A stretch of 63,743 bases of DNA from Herminiimonas sp. Its GTDB lineage: Bacteria; Pseudomonadota; Gammaproteobacteria; Burkholderiales; Burkholderiaceae_D. Position 1 is the stretch's first letter; each line of letters starts with the position of its first letter. The notes beneath the pieces are model-generated. The model was not told the origin of the DNA, did no database searches, and saw only the letters and a program-made list of their open reading frames with translations. Of the stretch, positions 1 through 9,418 are shown piece after piece. Where the stretch lies: assembly GCA_027310305.1 (NCBI GenBank), contig DAIDBD010000054.1:1-63743 (forward strand). The letters are read 5' to 3'. The translations under genes and the position numbers were made by a program.

Positions 1-54
1 GAGGGCGATGCGGCGCCGCCGGCCGCACCGCAAGAAACGATCGAAGTCGAATAA
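1..54 (+). CDS. C-terminal end of an unidentified protein (partial)
   Basis: An open frame enters from the left edge and stops at TAA 52-54. The 17 residues visible end in an Ala/Pro-rich stretch and a Glu-rich tail (PQETIEVE). That is too little to name a family. A strong intrinsic terminator begins 15 bases after the stop, which supports this being the real end of a plus-strand gene. Confidence 0.6.
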   Translation, partial: EGDAAPPAAPQETIEVE

Positions 55-68
55 TTCGATAGCGTTCT

Positions 69-106
69 TAAAAGCCCGAATTCACGAAAGTGGTTCGGGC
101 TTTTTT
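69..106 (+). terminator. Rho-independent terminator after the left-edge gene
   Basis: An 11-bp perfect stem (AAAAGCCCGAA at 70-80 pairs with TTCGGGCTTTT at 94-104) encloses a 13-base loop and runs into T6. The stem is flanked by A on the left and T on the right, so it could work in both directions. Its position just after the stop at 54 fits ending the plus-strand transcript. Confidence 0.88.
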
Positions 107-130
107 ATCGGCATGCTGGAACAGAGAGCG

Positions 131-187
131 TAAAAAATGTGATCCGGCAGGCGGATTGCCGTGATTCTGCTCTCGGCACAATCCGCT
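131..187 (-). terminator. Possible terminator for the minus-strand M48-like gene
   Basis: GCGGATTG (151-158) pairs with CAATCCGC (179-186), and the stem extends inward through CCG/CGG. Read on the minus strand, the hairpin follows the stop at 199 and a T6 run lies at 137-132. That run is about 13 bases past the stem, farther than in a classical intrinsic terminator, so the call is weak. Confidence 0.35.
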
Positions 188-198
188 TCATGCAGGTC

Positions 199-1296
199 TT
201 ATGGGAATAGCGGCTTCTTGCCGGCCTGCTTCGCTTTTACATCCGCCACGGTTTTTGCCATGACGGATAAACGATAGGCTGTGGAAGGATGAATCGTAGT
301 GTAGCCATTCAACACGGTCGCCGGAACCTGGCTTGCCAGGCGCTCCCAGAAACGCATTGCATTGTCGATGCCGTAGCCCGCACGGGCAAGCATGTAAAGC
401 GACAGCGTATCGGCAGCGGCATCCATTTCCTGTGGAGTGGGCCTGACGCCCGAAGTCCCGGCCAATGCGGTCGTGTCCGGATGAATGCGGATCAGGTTGT
501 CGACGATGCCGCCGACGGTGGCGCTCATGTTTTGCTTATTGGTATGTCCCAGGGAGTTGTGCGCCATTTCCTTGGCCAGCACGTAGGCCAATTCTTCATC
601 CGTACGCGCAAAGTCCATCATGCCGCGCGTGATCATGACACGTCGGCCGTCATCGTATGCATTAACGTTATCGGCATTGCCGAGTTCTATGCTGTAGGCG
701 CAGGCACGTGTCAGCGGAACATTCAATGCGATATTTGCGCCGTCCCGCAGCACGTTGAGCTTGATATTCGAACGGTGGGTGACTAACGGTATCAAAATGA
801 TGGCAACCTGACGCTCGGCATTCGGTCCTTCCGGCACCGGCTTGCCTTCTACCGTCAGCAGTTTATCGCCACGGCGCACACCGACGCGCGCGGCACCGCT
901 GCCGGCAAGCACGCCCGTCACCTGCAGCCGTTCATCCATGCCGAACAGGGTTTGCGCCGTTTCGGCCAGATCAGCCGAATAGGAATATTTGTTTTTTGCC
1001 GTGAAGCCGAGCAAATTGCGTGCATTGCCCTTGCATAATGCCGAATTGCTGACGAGGAGGGGCGCTGCAACGCGATACAGGCGATCCTGTTGCGATATCA
1101 GGGAACTCAAGGTTGTCTGTTCCGCCGTATCGACTTGCTGCGGCGTGGCGATCGACGGTAGCGGCTCCGGCGGCAGCGGCAGCGGCGATTGCGTTGTGCA
1201 AGCAGTGAGCAGCAATGCAACAGGCAATAACACGGTGTGTAATAGTGCGGCCCGGCGCTTCAATCGGCTTGGGACGAATTGAACCATGCGATGCAT
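199..1296 (-). CDS. M48-family (PDZ-containing) lipoprotein peptidase homologue with altered zinc site
   Basis: This is a 365-residue protein. An N-terminal basic segment, hydrophobic core and lipobox (LLTAC, Cys33) make it a predicted lipoprotein. A PDZ-like domain follows at about residues 100-165 (GVRRGDKLL). The peptidase domain comes next, where the expected HExxH reads KEMAH (Lys242-His246), and the usual E-x-x-A-D third-ligand site reads DAAAD (Asp292). M48 enzymes need both His and the Glu as zinc ligands, so activity is doubtful. The start at 1296 is chosen because GGAGG lies at 1306-1302, the lipobox follows directly, and the gene then abuts the dut stop at 1308-1310. It is probably co-transcribed with dut. 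It could be a regulatory or chaperone-like pseudo-peptidase in the envelope. Confidence 0.8.
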   Translation of the reverse strand: MHRMVQFVPSRLKRRAALLHTVLLPVALLLTACTTQSPLPLPPEPLPSIATPQQVDTAEQTTLSSLISQQDRLYRVAAPLLVSNSALCKGNARNLLGFTAKNKYSYSADLAETAQTLFGMDERLQVTGVLAGSGAARVGVRRGDKLLTVEGKPVPEGPNAERQVAIILIPLVTHRSNIKLNVLRDGANIALNVPLTRACAYSIELGNADNVNAYDDGRRVMITRGMMDFARTDEELAYVLAKEMAHNSLGHTNKQNMSATVGGIVDNLIRIHPDTTALAGTSGVRPTPQEMDAAADTLSLYMLARAGYGIDNAMRFWERLASQVPATVLNGYTTIHPSTAYRLSVMAKTVADVKAKQAGKKPLFP

Positions 1297-1307
1297 AAAT
1301 GCCTCCA

Positions 1308-1763
1308 TCAATGTTTTCCGGTACTGCCGAAACCGCCGGCACCGCGCTCGCTCGTATCGAACTCTTCGACGACATTGAAGCCGACTTGCAGCACAGGGAC
1401 GATGACCAGTTGCGCCAGGCGTTCCATCGGGTTCAGCGTAAATGCGGTCTGGCTGCGATTCCAGGTAGAGACCATCAATTGACCCTGGTAATCGGAGTCG
1501 ATCAGTCCTATCAAGTTCCCCAGGACAACGCCATGTTTGTGGCCCAGACCGCTGCGCGGCAGAATCATTGCCGCATAACCCGGATCGGCGATGTTGATTG
1601 CCAGGCCGGTCGGTATCAGATGGGTCGCACCGGGTTCGATAAGGAGAGGCGAGTCGATGCACGCGCGCAAATCCAGTCCTGCACTGCCTGCGGTGGCGTA
1701 AGTCGGCAGTTGATCTTGCATGCGCGGGTCGAGAATTTTAACGTCGATGGTTTTCATGGGCAT
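1308..1763 (-). CDS. dut: dUTP diphosphatase
   Basis: Hydrolyses dUTP to dUMP and PPi, keeping uracil out of DNA and feeding dTMP synthesis. The 151-residue length is normal for the trimeric enzyme. All five conserved motifs are visible in order: [36 protein letters not shown] and the C-terminal Gly-rich [12 protein letters not shown] that closes over the active site. The start may be 1763 or the Met two codons later at 1757 ([10 protein letters not shown]), which resembles the usual family start; neither has a strong ribosome site. It lies between coaBC (57 bases upstream) and the M48-like gene, all on the minus strand. The coaBC-dut pairing is common in proteobacteria. Confidence 0.96.
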   Translation of the reverse strand: MPMKTIDVKILDPRMQDQLPTYATAGSAGLDLRACIDSPLLIEPGATHLIPTGLAINIADPGYAAMILPRSGLGHKHGVVLGNLIGLIDSDYQGQLMVSTWNRSQTAFTLNPMERLAQLVIVPVLQVGFNVVEEFDTSERGAGGFGSTGKH

Positions 1764-1820
1764 GAGTAATGAAGCGTGTTGAAGACGCCGGATTTTCGGG
1801 CGCGGAGAATCGATGTGGAA

Positions 1821-3017
1821 TCAGGCTTCGATCCGGCGAGCGATTTCGGCGACCAGTTGCCGTGCGAGCTGTTGCTTGTCCGCGCGCGGGAAACTAATGT
1901 GGCCCTTGTCGTCGAACAGCAGCAGTTCATTCTGATCCTGCCCGAAAGTCTGCGGGCCGATGTTGCCGACCAATAGAGGAATGCCTTTTTTCTCGCGCTT
2001 GGCCTTGCCGTGTTTGACGAGATTTTCGGATTCGGCGGCGAAGCCGACGCAATACGGCGTGTTCGGCAATGCCGCGACCGACGCCAGAATGTCCGGGTTT
2101 TGTTCGAATACCAACTGCGGCGCATCGCTGCCGGCATTTTTCTTGATCTTCTGTTCGCTTGCATTGGCCACCCGCCAATCCGCCACCGCAGCGACGGCGA
2201 TGAATATGTTCTGCCCGCCGACATGCGACATCACGACATCATGCATTTGCTGCGCCGTGTGCACGTTGATGCGATGCACGCCATAAGGCGTCGACAGCGC
2301 GGTCGGGCCGGACACCAGCGTGACGTCGGCGCCTGCCTCGCGTGCCGCGCGCGCGATCGCGTAACCCATCTTGCCGGAAGACAGATTCGTGATGCCGCGT
2401 ATCGGGTCGATCGGTTCAAAAGTCGGGCCGGCGGTAATCAGCACGCGTTTTCCGCCCAGCAGTTTGGGCTGGAATGCAGCGACCACTTCTTCCAGCAATT
2501 GCTCCGGTTCCAGCATGCGCCCCATGCCGGTTTCGCCGCATGCCTGCTCGCCTGCATCCGGGCCAAGCAGGTTGATGCCGTCTGCCTTGAGTTGCGCGAT
2601 ATTGCGCTGCGTCGCAGCGTTTTGCCACATTTCGACGTTCATCGCGGGGGCGAGCAGCAACGGCAGCATCATCGGCCGCGCCACGCACAATGTCGACAGC
2701 AGATCATCGCATGCGCCGTGGGCCAGCTTGAAAATGAAGTCGGCCGAACAGGGCGCGATCACGATCGCATCGGCGTCGCGCGTCAGATCGATATGCGGCA
2801 TGTTATTGCCGACGCGGGCATCCCACTGGTTGGTGTAGACCGGCTGGTTGGACAGCGCCTGCATCGTCACCGGCGTGATGAAATGCGTTGCCGCGTGCGT
2901 CATCACGACTTGCACCGATGCGCCGGCTTTAATCAGTGCACGGGTAAGTTCGGCCGCCTTGTAGCAGGCGATGCCGCCGGTCAGGCCTAAAACAATTTTT
3001 TTGCCAGCGAGGTCCAT
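1821..3017 (-). CDS. coaBC: Bifunctional phosphopantothenoylcysteine decarboxylase / phosphopantothenate-cysteine ligase
   Basis: Carries out two consecutive steps of coenzyme A synthesis, joining cysteine to 4'-phosphopantothenate with CTP and then decarboxylating the product with FMN. The 398-residue protein has the flavoprotein CoaC domain first (about 1-190), with GLTGGIACYKAAE at the N-terminus, the PAMNVEMW substrate motif and the active-site Cys in GEQACGETGMGR. The CoaB ligase follows (about 195-398), with the Rossmann-type VLITAGPTFEPID and the ITNLSSGKMG loop. AGGAG six bases before the ATG at 3017 supports the start. It needs FMN, made by the downstream-located rib genes and ribF. 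Confidence 0.97.
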   Translation of the reverse strand: MDLAGKKIVLGLTGGIACYKAAELTRALIKAGASVQVVMTHAATHFITPVTMQALSNQPVYTNQWDARVGNNMPHIDLTRDADAIVIAPCSADFIFKLAHGACDDLLSTLCVARPMMLPLLLAPAMNVEMWQNAATQRNIAQLKADGINLLGPDAGEQACGETGMGRMLEPEQLLEEVVAAFQPKLLGGKRVLITAGPTFEPIDPIRGITNLSSGKMGYAIARAAREAGADVTLVSGPTALSTPYGVHRINVHTAQQMHDVVMSHVGGQNIFIAVAAVADWRVANASEQKIKKNAGSDAPQLVFEQNPDILASVAALPNTPYCVGFAAESENLVKHGKAKREKKGIPLLVGNIGPQTFGQDQNELLLFDDKGHISFPRADKQQLARQLVAEIARRIEA

Positions 3018-3071
3018 GAATGCTCCTGATATGACGCCGCGAGATAGTGTAGCAGCCTGAAAATATGAATT

Positions 3072-3572
3072 CTATCTATTCACGCGCCGCAATTCATCGA
3101 CGACGAACAATACGGCACCGACGCAGATCGCGCTATCGGCCAGATTGAAGGCAGGCCAGTGCCAATTGCGGACATGGAAATCCAGGAAGTCGATTACATG
3201 GCCGTACATCATGCGGTCGATGACATTGCCGAGCGCGCCGCCCAGGATCAACGCCAGGGCCCAGCAAAACATCCTTTGGCCGGCATGTTTTTTCAGAAGA
3301 TAAACAATGAACAGCGATGCGGCGACACCGATGCCGGTGAAAAGATAGCGTTGCCAGCCGGTTTCGCTGGCGAGGAAGCTGAACGCGGCCCCCTTGTTAT
3401 AGACCAGCACCAGATTGAAAAACGACGTGACCGGATGCGATTCGCCGTATTTGAATAACTGGGTAATCGTGATCTTGGTAAGCTGATCGAGCAGCAGCAC
3501 GATGGCGGCAACGCCGAGCCACGGTACCAGACGGGTGCTGTTGTTGGAAGAAAAGCGGTTTTTAGTGGCCAT
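3072..3572 (-). CDS. lspA: Lipoprotein signal peptidase (signal peptidase II)
   Basis: Inner-membrane aspartyl protease that removes signal peptides from diacylglyceryl prolipoproteins. The 166 residues form four hydrophobic segments. Family motifs are clear: [21 protein letters not shown] with the first catalytic Asp, and [11 protein letters not shown] with the second. The gene lies 74 bases downstream of ileS, the classic ribF-ileS-lspA arrangement of proteobacteria. Its substrates in this window include Pal, the M48-like lipoprotein and the broken SodC. Confidence 0.97.
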   Translation of the reverse strand: MATKNRFSSNNSTRLVPWLGVAAIVLLLDQLTKITITQLFKYGESHPVTSFFNLVLVYNKGAAFSFLASETGWQRYLFTGIGVAASLFIVYLLKKHAGQRMFCWALALILGGALGNVIDRMMYGHVIDFLDFHVRNWHWPAFNLADSAICVGAVLFVVDELRRVNR

Positions 3573-3646
3573 ATGGTTTTCGCTGCACGAGGTTGATCGT
3601 CGTCACACCGGTTTTTACCGGCATGACGGGTAGGGTAGTGCGATGA

Positions 3647-6523
3647 TCAGGCAAATTTCCGAGCTTCGCCGCTGCCGAACAGATTCGATATGCAGCGCGT
3701 GCAGATGCCCGGATGTTCCGCATCCGTACCGACATCGGCCCGGTAATGCCAGCAGCGCTCGCATTTTTGATAGGCGGATGGCGTCACCAGGATGGCTTCT
3801 TCTGCCGCATTTGCGACCCGAGCCACCTTCGCCTGCGAGGTAATCAGGATGAATTTCAAGTCGTCACCCAGACTGTCGAGCAATGCATATTTATCGCCGC
3901 TGGCCTTGATTTCGACTTCCGCCTGCAACGACGAGCCGATTGCGCCGGACACGCGCACCTCTTCCAGCTGCCTGGTGACGTCGGCGCGAATGTCGCGCAA
4001 CGACGTGAATTTATCCAGCAGGGCCGCCGCATCGGGAACGTCAGGCAGCGTGTGATAAGTTTGCGTGAAGATCGTTTCGCCGCTTGCCGCGTAAACATCG
4101 TTGCCCGCGAATACCGACCACGCTTCTTCCGACGTAAACGACAGTATCGGCGCCATCACGCGCAACAGCGATTGCGTGATGTGCCAGATGGCCGTCTGCG
4201 CGGAGCGGCGTGCCTGCGAGTTCATGCCGCCGGTATAGAGGCGGTCCTTCAAGATGTCGAGATAAAACCCGCCCAGATCTTCGGAGCAGTACATCTGCAG
4301 CTTCGACACGACCGGATGAAATTCGTAGAGCGCATAGTGCTGCAGGATTTCTGCCTGGATCTGCGCGATGCGCGCGATTGCGTAGCGATCGATTTCAAGC
4401 AGCTCGGCGGCCGGCACCGCATCTTTTACCGGATCGAAATCGGATGTATTCGCCAGCAAGAAGCGCAGCGTATTGCGGATGCGGCGATACGATTCCGTGA
4501 CGCGTTTAAGGATCTCGTCGGAGATCGTCAACTCGCCGGAATAATCGGTCGAGGCGACCCACAGACGCAGGATTTCCGCGCCGAGCGAATCCGACACTTT
4601 TTGCGGCGCGACCACGTTGCCCTTCGACTTGGACATTTTCTTGCCCTCGCCATCGACCACGAAGCCGTGCGTCAACAGCGCCTTGTATGGCGCGCGGCCA
4701 TTCAGCATCGACGACGTCAGCAGCGACGAATGGAACCAGCCGCGATGCTGGTCGGAGCCTTCCAGGTAAAGATCCGCCGGGAAGTGCGATTCCGCCGCGT
4801 GCGAGCCGCGCAGCACGGTTTGATGCGTGGTGCCGGAATCGAACCAGACATCGAGCGTATCCTTGTTCTTCACGTAGGCCGCCGCATCGTCGCCGATCAG
4901 ATCTTTCGGATCGAGCGCCTGCCACGCTTCGATGCCGCTTTGCTCGACGCGCCTGGCGACTGCTTCCAGCAGCTCGGGCGTGCGCGGATGCAGTTCGCCG
5001 GTTTCCTTGTGGATGAAGAAGGCCATCGGCACGCCCCACTGGCGCTGGCGCGACAGTGTCCAGTCCGGACGATTCGCGATCATGCCATGCAGCCGCGCCT
5101 TGCCCCAGTTCGGGAAAAATTCGGTTTCTTCGATTCCCTTGAGCGCAGTCTCGCGCAGGGTCGGGCCGCCGTCTTTCGGCGCCACATCCATGCCGGCGAA
5201 CCACTGCGATGTCGCGCGATAGATGATCGGCGTCTTGTGGCGCCAGCAATGCATGTAACTATGGTCGAACATCACCAGATTGAACAGCGCGCCGACTTCT
5301 TCCAGCTTCGCGCTGATCGGCTTGGACGCTTCCCAGATCGTCAGGCCGCCGAAGAACGGCAGCCACGATGCGTATCGGCCGTCGCCCATGACCGGTTTCA
5401 GGATTTCATCGTCGGTCATCCCATGCGCCTTGCAGGAGATGAAGTCATCGAGGCCGTAAGCGGGCGCCGAGTGCACGATGCCGGTACCGGTATCCAATGT
5501 CACGTAATCGCCGACATAGACCGGAGAATAGCGGTCGTAGCCTCGGTCGGCGGCGGCGAACGGATGCCTGAACTTCAGCATCGACAATGCTTCGCCGCCG
5601 GCGGTCGCAATGATTCTGCCTTCCAGGCCATAGCGTTGCAGGCAAGAGCCGACCAGTTCCACGGCAAGGATCAGGAGCAGCGTTTCGCCGTTGCGCTCGG
5701 TCTGCACCAGCGCATAGCGATGGTCCGGATGCACGTTCAATGCCTGGTTGGCCGGGATGGTCCATGGCGTGGTGGTCCAGATGACGGCGTAACCCTTGTC
5801 GGTTGGCAGCTTGTCGAGCCCGAAAGCATGGGCGATCTTGTCCGGTTCGGCAAACGGAAAACCGACATCGATCGCCGGATCGCGCTTGTCCTGATACTCG
5901 ACTTCCGCTTCGGCCAGCGCAGAGCCGCAGTCGAAGCACCAGTTGACCGGTTTCAGGCCGCGATACACGTAGCCTTTTTCCATGATCGCGCCGAGCGCGC
6001 GGATCTCATCGGCCTCGTTGCCGAAATTCATGGTCGTGTACGGACGATCCCATTCGCCCAGCACGCCGAGTCGGATGAAATCTTTCTTCTGCCGCTCGAT
6101 CTGCTCGGTTGCATATGCGCGCGACTTGGCGAGCACTTCGGCGGTCGGCAAGCCTTTGCCGTATTGTTTTTCGATCTGGATTTCGATCGGCATGCCATGG
6201 CAATCCCAGCCCGGCACATATTGCGCATCGAACCCGTCAAGCTGGCGGGTTTTGACGATCATGTCCTTCAGTATCTTGTTGACTGCATGGCCGATATGGA
6301 TATCGCCGTTCGCATACGGCGGGCCGTCATGCAAGATGAATTTTTTACGGTCTTTCGATGCATTGCGGATGCGCTGATAGATTTTCTTTGCCTGCCATTC
6401 CTTGACCCATTGCGGTTCGCGCCTGGCGAGATCGCCGCGCATCGGGAACGGCGTTTCCGTCATGTTGACCGGATATTTGCCTTGCGGCTTGTTCGCGGAT
6501 TTGCTGGATTTGTTGTCGGACAT
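3647..6523 (-). CDS. ileS: Isoleucyl-tRNA synthetase
   Basis: Class I aminoacyl-tRNA synthetase charging tRNA-Ile, with a CP1 editing domain that clears Val-tRNA. The 958-residue length is typical of the bacterial type. HIGH is at residues 76-79 ([10 protein letters not shown]), the KMSKSKGN loop lies near residue 640, and the editing-domain core ([13 protein letters not shown]) lies around 250-265. The C-terminal zinc finger is intact, with two Cys pairs (CERCW and CTRC) near the end. The ATG at 6523 is preceded by a GAAGAA-like purine stretch. An equally long antisense open frame is only a coding shadow. Confidence 0.98.
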   Translation of the reverse strand: MSDNKSSKSANKPQGKYPVNMTETPFPMRGDLARREPQWVKEWQAKKIYQRIRNASKDRKKFILHDGPPYANGDIHIGHAVNKILKDMIVKTRQLDGFDAQYVPGWDCHGMPIEIQIEKQYGKGLPTAEVLAKSRAYATEQIERQKKDFIRLGVLGEWDRPYTTMNFGNEADEIRALGAIMEKGYVYRGLKPVNWCFDCGSALAEAEVEYQDKRDPAIDVGFPFAEPDKIAHAFGLDKLPTDKGYAVIWTTTPWTIPANQALNVHPDHRYALVQTERNGETLLLILAVELVGSCLQRYGLEGRIIATAGGEALSMLKFRHPFAAADRGYDRYSPVYVGDYVTLDTGTGIVHSAPAYGLDDFISCKAHGMTDDEILKPVMGDGRYASWLPFFGGLTIWEASKPISAKLEEVGALFNLVMFDHSYMHCWRHKTPIIYRATSQWFAGMDVAPKDGGPTLRETALKGIEETEFFPNWGKARLHGMIANRPDWTLSRQRQWGVPMAFFIHKETGELHPRTPELLEAVARRVEQSGIEAWQALDPKDLIGDDAAAYVKNKDTLDVWFDSGTTHQTVLRGSHAAESHFPADLYLEGSDQHRGWFHSSLLTSSMLNGRAPYKALLTHGFVVDGEGKKMSKSKGNVVAPQKVSDSLGAEILRLWVASTDYSGELTISDEILKRVTESYRRIRNTLRFLLANTSDFDPVKDAVPAAELLEIDRYAIARIAQIQAEILQHYALYEFHPVVSKLQMYCSEDLGGFYLDILKDRLYTGGMNSQARRSAQTAIWHITQSLLRVMAPILSFTSEEAWSVFAGNDVYAASGETIFTQTYHTLPDVPDAAALLDKFTSLRDIRADVTRQLEEVRVSGAIGSSLQAEVEIKASGDKYALLDSLGDDLKFILITSQAKVARVANAAEEAILVTPSAYQKCERCWHYRADVGTDAEHPGICTRCISNLFGSGEARKFA

Positions 6524-6589
6524 GTGTTTTCTTCAATGATATCTGGTAGATCAAACGGGTATTTGCAATTGACGGGGTTCGCTTGATCG

Positions 6590-7567
6590 TCAAATTCGGT
6601 CGGTTGCGGAAGTGGCGAAATCGTCCCGCTGCTTGAAATACATGCGTGCCTGCTTGGCGTCGCGTGCGATCGCATCGGTCAGCGTCGGCAGATCGACATA
6701 TTTTTCTTCGTCGCGCAATTTTTTCAGAAATTCCACCCGGACCAGCTTGCCGTAGCACTGCTCCGCATAGTCGAACACATGGGTTTCCAGCAATACTCTT
6801 CCGCTGTCATCGACCGTCGGGCGTATGCCCAGACTTGCCACTCCAGGCAGCGGCTGCGCGGCCAAACCATGTACCTGCACCACGAAAATGCCGGAAAGAG
6901 CAGGGCGCTTGTGCGTGATCCGCAGGTTCAATGTCGGAAACCCGATGGTCCGCCCGAGCTTTTGTCCGTGAACCACATGGCCCGATATCGCATAAGGATG
7001 GCCCAGCAACTGTTTTGCATGGATCAGATCGCCTTGCGCCAACGCAGCGCGCACCGACGACGACGAAATGCGGGCGCCGTCATTCACCACCGCCGGTAGC
7101 GCTTCGACGTGAAAGCCGTATTGCCTGCCGGCCTCGATCAGCATCGCGACATCGCCGGCGCGCCGGGCGCCGTAACGGAAATCTTCGCCGACGATCAGCC
7201 ACTTCACATGCAAGCCTTGCACCAGCACTTTTTCAATGAAATCCTGCGGCGACAGCGCGGCAAAACCGGCATTGAACGATTCGACGATGACGCGATCGAT
7301 GCCCGCATCCGACAGCGATTGCAATTTATCGCGCAAATTGGCGATGCGCGTGGGCGCCTTGCCTGCATCCCCCGACAACTGCGCAAAAAATTCGCGCGGA
7401 TGCGGTTCGAACGTCATGACCGCGGTACTGATCTGCAGACGTGAAGCGGCCTCGCGCACGCGGGCCAGCAAAGCCTGATGCCCGCGATGCACGCCGTCGA
7501 AGTTGCCGATCGTCAGCGCACATGGCATGCGCGCTTCGGCATTGGGGAGTCCGCGAAATACCTTCAT
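6590..7567 (-). CDS. ribF: Bifunctional riboflavin kinase / FAD synthetase
   Basis: Phosphorylates riboflavin to FMN, then adenylates FMN to FAD. The 325-residue protein begins with the FMN adenylyltransferase domain (LTIGNFDGVHRGHQALL, nucleotidyltransferase HxGH-like motif near residue 25). It ends with the flavokinase domain (GRTIGFPTLNL and the later PGVASLG). The frame is open to a TTG at 7597, but the ATG at 7567 (MKVFRGLPNAE) matches the usual family start and is preferred; no clear ribosome site is visible. It heads the ribF-ileS-lspA run and uses the product of the ribDEBH genes found near 40-44 kb. Confidence 0.96.
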   Translation of the reverse strand: MKVFRGLPNAEARMPCALTIGNFDGVHRGHQALLARVREAASRLQISTAVMTFEPHPREFFAQLSGDAGKAPTRIANLRDKLQSLSDAGIDRVIVESFNAGFAALSPQDFIEKVLVQGLHVKWLIVGEDFRYGARRAGDVAMLIEAGRQYGFHVEALPAVVNDGARISSSSVRAALAQGDLIHAKQLLGHPYAISGHVVHGQKLGRTIGFPTLNLRITHKRPALSGIFVVQVHGLAAQPLPGVASLGIRPTVDDSGRVLLETHVFDYAEQCYGKLVRVEFLKKLRDEEKYVDLPTLTDAIARDAKQARMYFKQRDDFATSATDRI

Positions 7568-7660
7568 GGAGGAAGTCGAGTGGGGAAACTGTCGCAAAAC
7601 GTTTGATTATAAAGGCTTTCGCAAGGTTTTCCGTACCTCAAATGCAGGCCGGGAACCGGT

Positions 7661-8500
7661 TCAGGCCCGCGCCAACGGATCTTGCCGGTAATAGCGTGCC
7701 AGCAACCGGTAGACTTGCGGGTAATCGCACGCCAGCGGCTGCGGCAGTACGAAAAACACTTCGGATGCGACCGCGAAGAACTCAGCCGGATGTATTGATG
7801 CATACGGGTCCATCGGCAGTGCCGCGAACAAGGCATCGTAATGCGCCGCATCCGCAGGGTTGTCAGGATTGAAATCGTCGGGCAAGCGCTGCTCCAATGC
7901 CTGGACGCGCGATGTGAAATCGGCATACGCCGCCGAAAACGCCTGCTGCCAGTCCGCTACCTGCATGTCCCGATGACAGGCCGCCAGAAACGGCGGCAAG
8001 CCATTTGCGGCGCCCCGGCCCATGTCGATTTTATGGGCAAATTCATGGATCACGACGTTGTGTCCGGCGGCGAATGACGGTATCCCTTCAACGTCTTCCC
8101 AGGACAGCACGACCGCACCGCCCGCAGACAGCGCTTCGCCGGAAAGCGGCTCGCGCCATTCATGTACCACGCCGGCTTCATCCATTTCGCTGTGCGGCAC
8201 GATAAACGCGGACGGATAAACGATGATGCCGGCCATGTCATCATATAAATCGAGGGTTAGATTCAACACCGGCAAACAGGCTTGCACGGCAATCAAGACC
8301 GCAATGTCATCGGTCAGTTCAAGGCCGCCCGCGCCGGTAATGGTTTTTGTTGCAAGCAGCGTTTCCGACAAAACCTTGAGGCGTGTTCGGTCGCTTGCCG
8401 GCAGATTATTCAAAAAAGCCAGGCGAGCGAGGCAATCCCGCCAAAGCGCATCGGGTATGCGCAGTTTGTTGCGATGGAAAAGCTGTCGCAGCCATTGCAT
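7661..8500 (-). CDS. mtfA: MtfA-like zinc peptidase (M90 family)
   Basis: Homologue of the cytosolic peptidase that in E. coli binds the glucose repressor Mlc and thereby affects ptsG. The 279 residues carry the HEFAHK zinc motif (consensus HExxH) in the central part, followed by IDMGRGAANGLP, and the C-terminal ASIHPAEFFAVASEVFF block whose Glu residues supply further active-site groups. The start at 8500 (MQWLRQLF) fits the family; the frame stays open to 8548, which would overlap rsmE by 23 bases. No Mlc or PTS gene is visible here, so the Mlc role cannot be transferred. Confidence 0.88.
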   Translation of the reverse strand: MQWLRQLFHRNKLRIPDALWRDCLARLAFLNNLPASDRTRLKVLSETLLATKTITGAGGLELTDDIAVLIAVQACLPVLNLTLDLYDDMAGIIVYPSAFIVPHSEMDEAGVVHEWREPLSGEALSAGGAVVLSWEDVEGIPSFAAGHNVVIHEFAHKIDMGRGAANGLPPFLAACHRDMQVADWQQAFSAAYADFTSRVQALEQRLPDDFNPDNPADAAHYDALFAALPMDPYASIHPAEFFAVASEVFFVLPQPLACDYPQVYRLLARYYRQDPLARA

Positions 8501-8525
8501 GATGGTTATTGCTTTGAAGCTGTAT

Positions 8526-9251
8526 TCACATTTCCCCCCAGATTGCATTCAGCGCTGCAAGCGCCGCGAGTCCGGCGGTTTCGGTGCGCAGCACGCGCGG
8601 TCCTATCGACAAGGCCAGCACGCCTTGCGCATGCGCGATGTTTTCCTCGGCATCGGTGAAACCGCCTTCCGGGCCCACCATCAGCGCGACCGATTGCGGC
8701 GGATGGTGGCGCGCCCAGCCGGACAGCGATTGCTCGGCGCGCGGCGTCAGCAGAATACGCAGATGCAGATTCTGTTGTCCGATCCAGTCATTGAAATGCG
8801 CAGGTTCGGTCAAATGCGGCAAGCGATTGCGGCCGCTTTGCTCGGCTGCGGAAATGATGATTCCTTGCCAATGCGCCAATTTTTTTTCGGCGCGTTCCGC
8901 CGACAATCTGACAACGCAACGCTGCGCGGCCAGCGGCTGGATCGCGGTCACGCCGAGCTCGACGGCTTTTTCGACGATCCAATCCATCTTGGACGTTTCC
9001 GGCAACGCTTGCGCCAGCGTGACGGCGTAGGGCAATTCCGCTTCGCGCGGCGAAAAGAGCTTGATTTCGGCGTTCGCGCGCTTTTTTTCGATCATCGCGA
9101 GCGTCGCGGTATATTCGCCGCCGTTACCGTTGAACAGCGTGATGCGGTCGCCCGCCGTCAGGCGCAATACCTGCACATGATGGGCGACATGGTCGGGCAG
9201 CGCGACAATCTCGCCGATAACCAGGGTTTGCGGGCAATAAAAACGGGGCAT
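8526..9251 (-). CDS. rsmE: 16S rRNA m3U1498 methyltransferase
   Basis: SPOUT-class enzyme that methylates N3 of U1498 in helix 44 of 16S rRNA, using SAM. The 241 residues contain the N-terminal PUA-like part (HHVQVLRLTAGDRI) and the knotted SAM-binding C-terminus (LMVGPEGGFTDAE and SIGPRVLRTETA). The ATG at 9251 (MPRFYCPQ) is the usual start; the frame is open farther upstream but that segment lies in the divergent promoter region shared with tkt. A GGA sits about nine bases before the chosen ATG. Confidence 0.95.
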   Translation of the reverse strand: MPRFYCPQTLVIGEIVALPDHVAHHVQVLRLTAGDRITLFNGNGGEYTATLAMIEKKRANAEIKLFSPREAELPYAVTLAQALPETSKMDWIVEKAVELGVTAIQPLAAQRCVVRLSAERAEKKLAHWQGIIISAAEQSGRNRLPHLTEPAHFNDWIGQQNLHLRILLTPRAEQSLSGWARHHPPQSVALMVGPEGGFTDAEENIAHAQGVLALSIGPRVLRTETAGLAALAALNAIWGEM

Positions 9252-9418
9252 CGGAAATCCGTTATCAGTGACCATGGAGGAGCGCGGCATCGGCTTTTGA
9301 TAAAAGAAGCGGCCGGTTTTCAATTTTAATCTCTGTGCGTCACTCTGGTAAAATATGCGGCTTCGCAGCAATCCGTCCCGATCCGCTTTCCGGCCTTCGT
9401 CCTCTATCCTAAATCAAC

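Noticed and set aside
3713-6586. A 957-codon open frame on the plus strand opposite ileS
   Set aside because: It mirrors ileS codon by codon, is Arg/His-rich, has no family landmarks and no ribosome site. Long antisense frames are normal opposite GC-rich genes. The same reasoning removes the 580-codon frame antisense to glyA (30773-32515).
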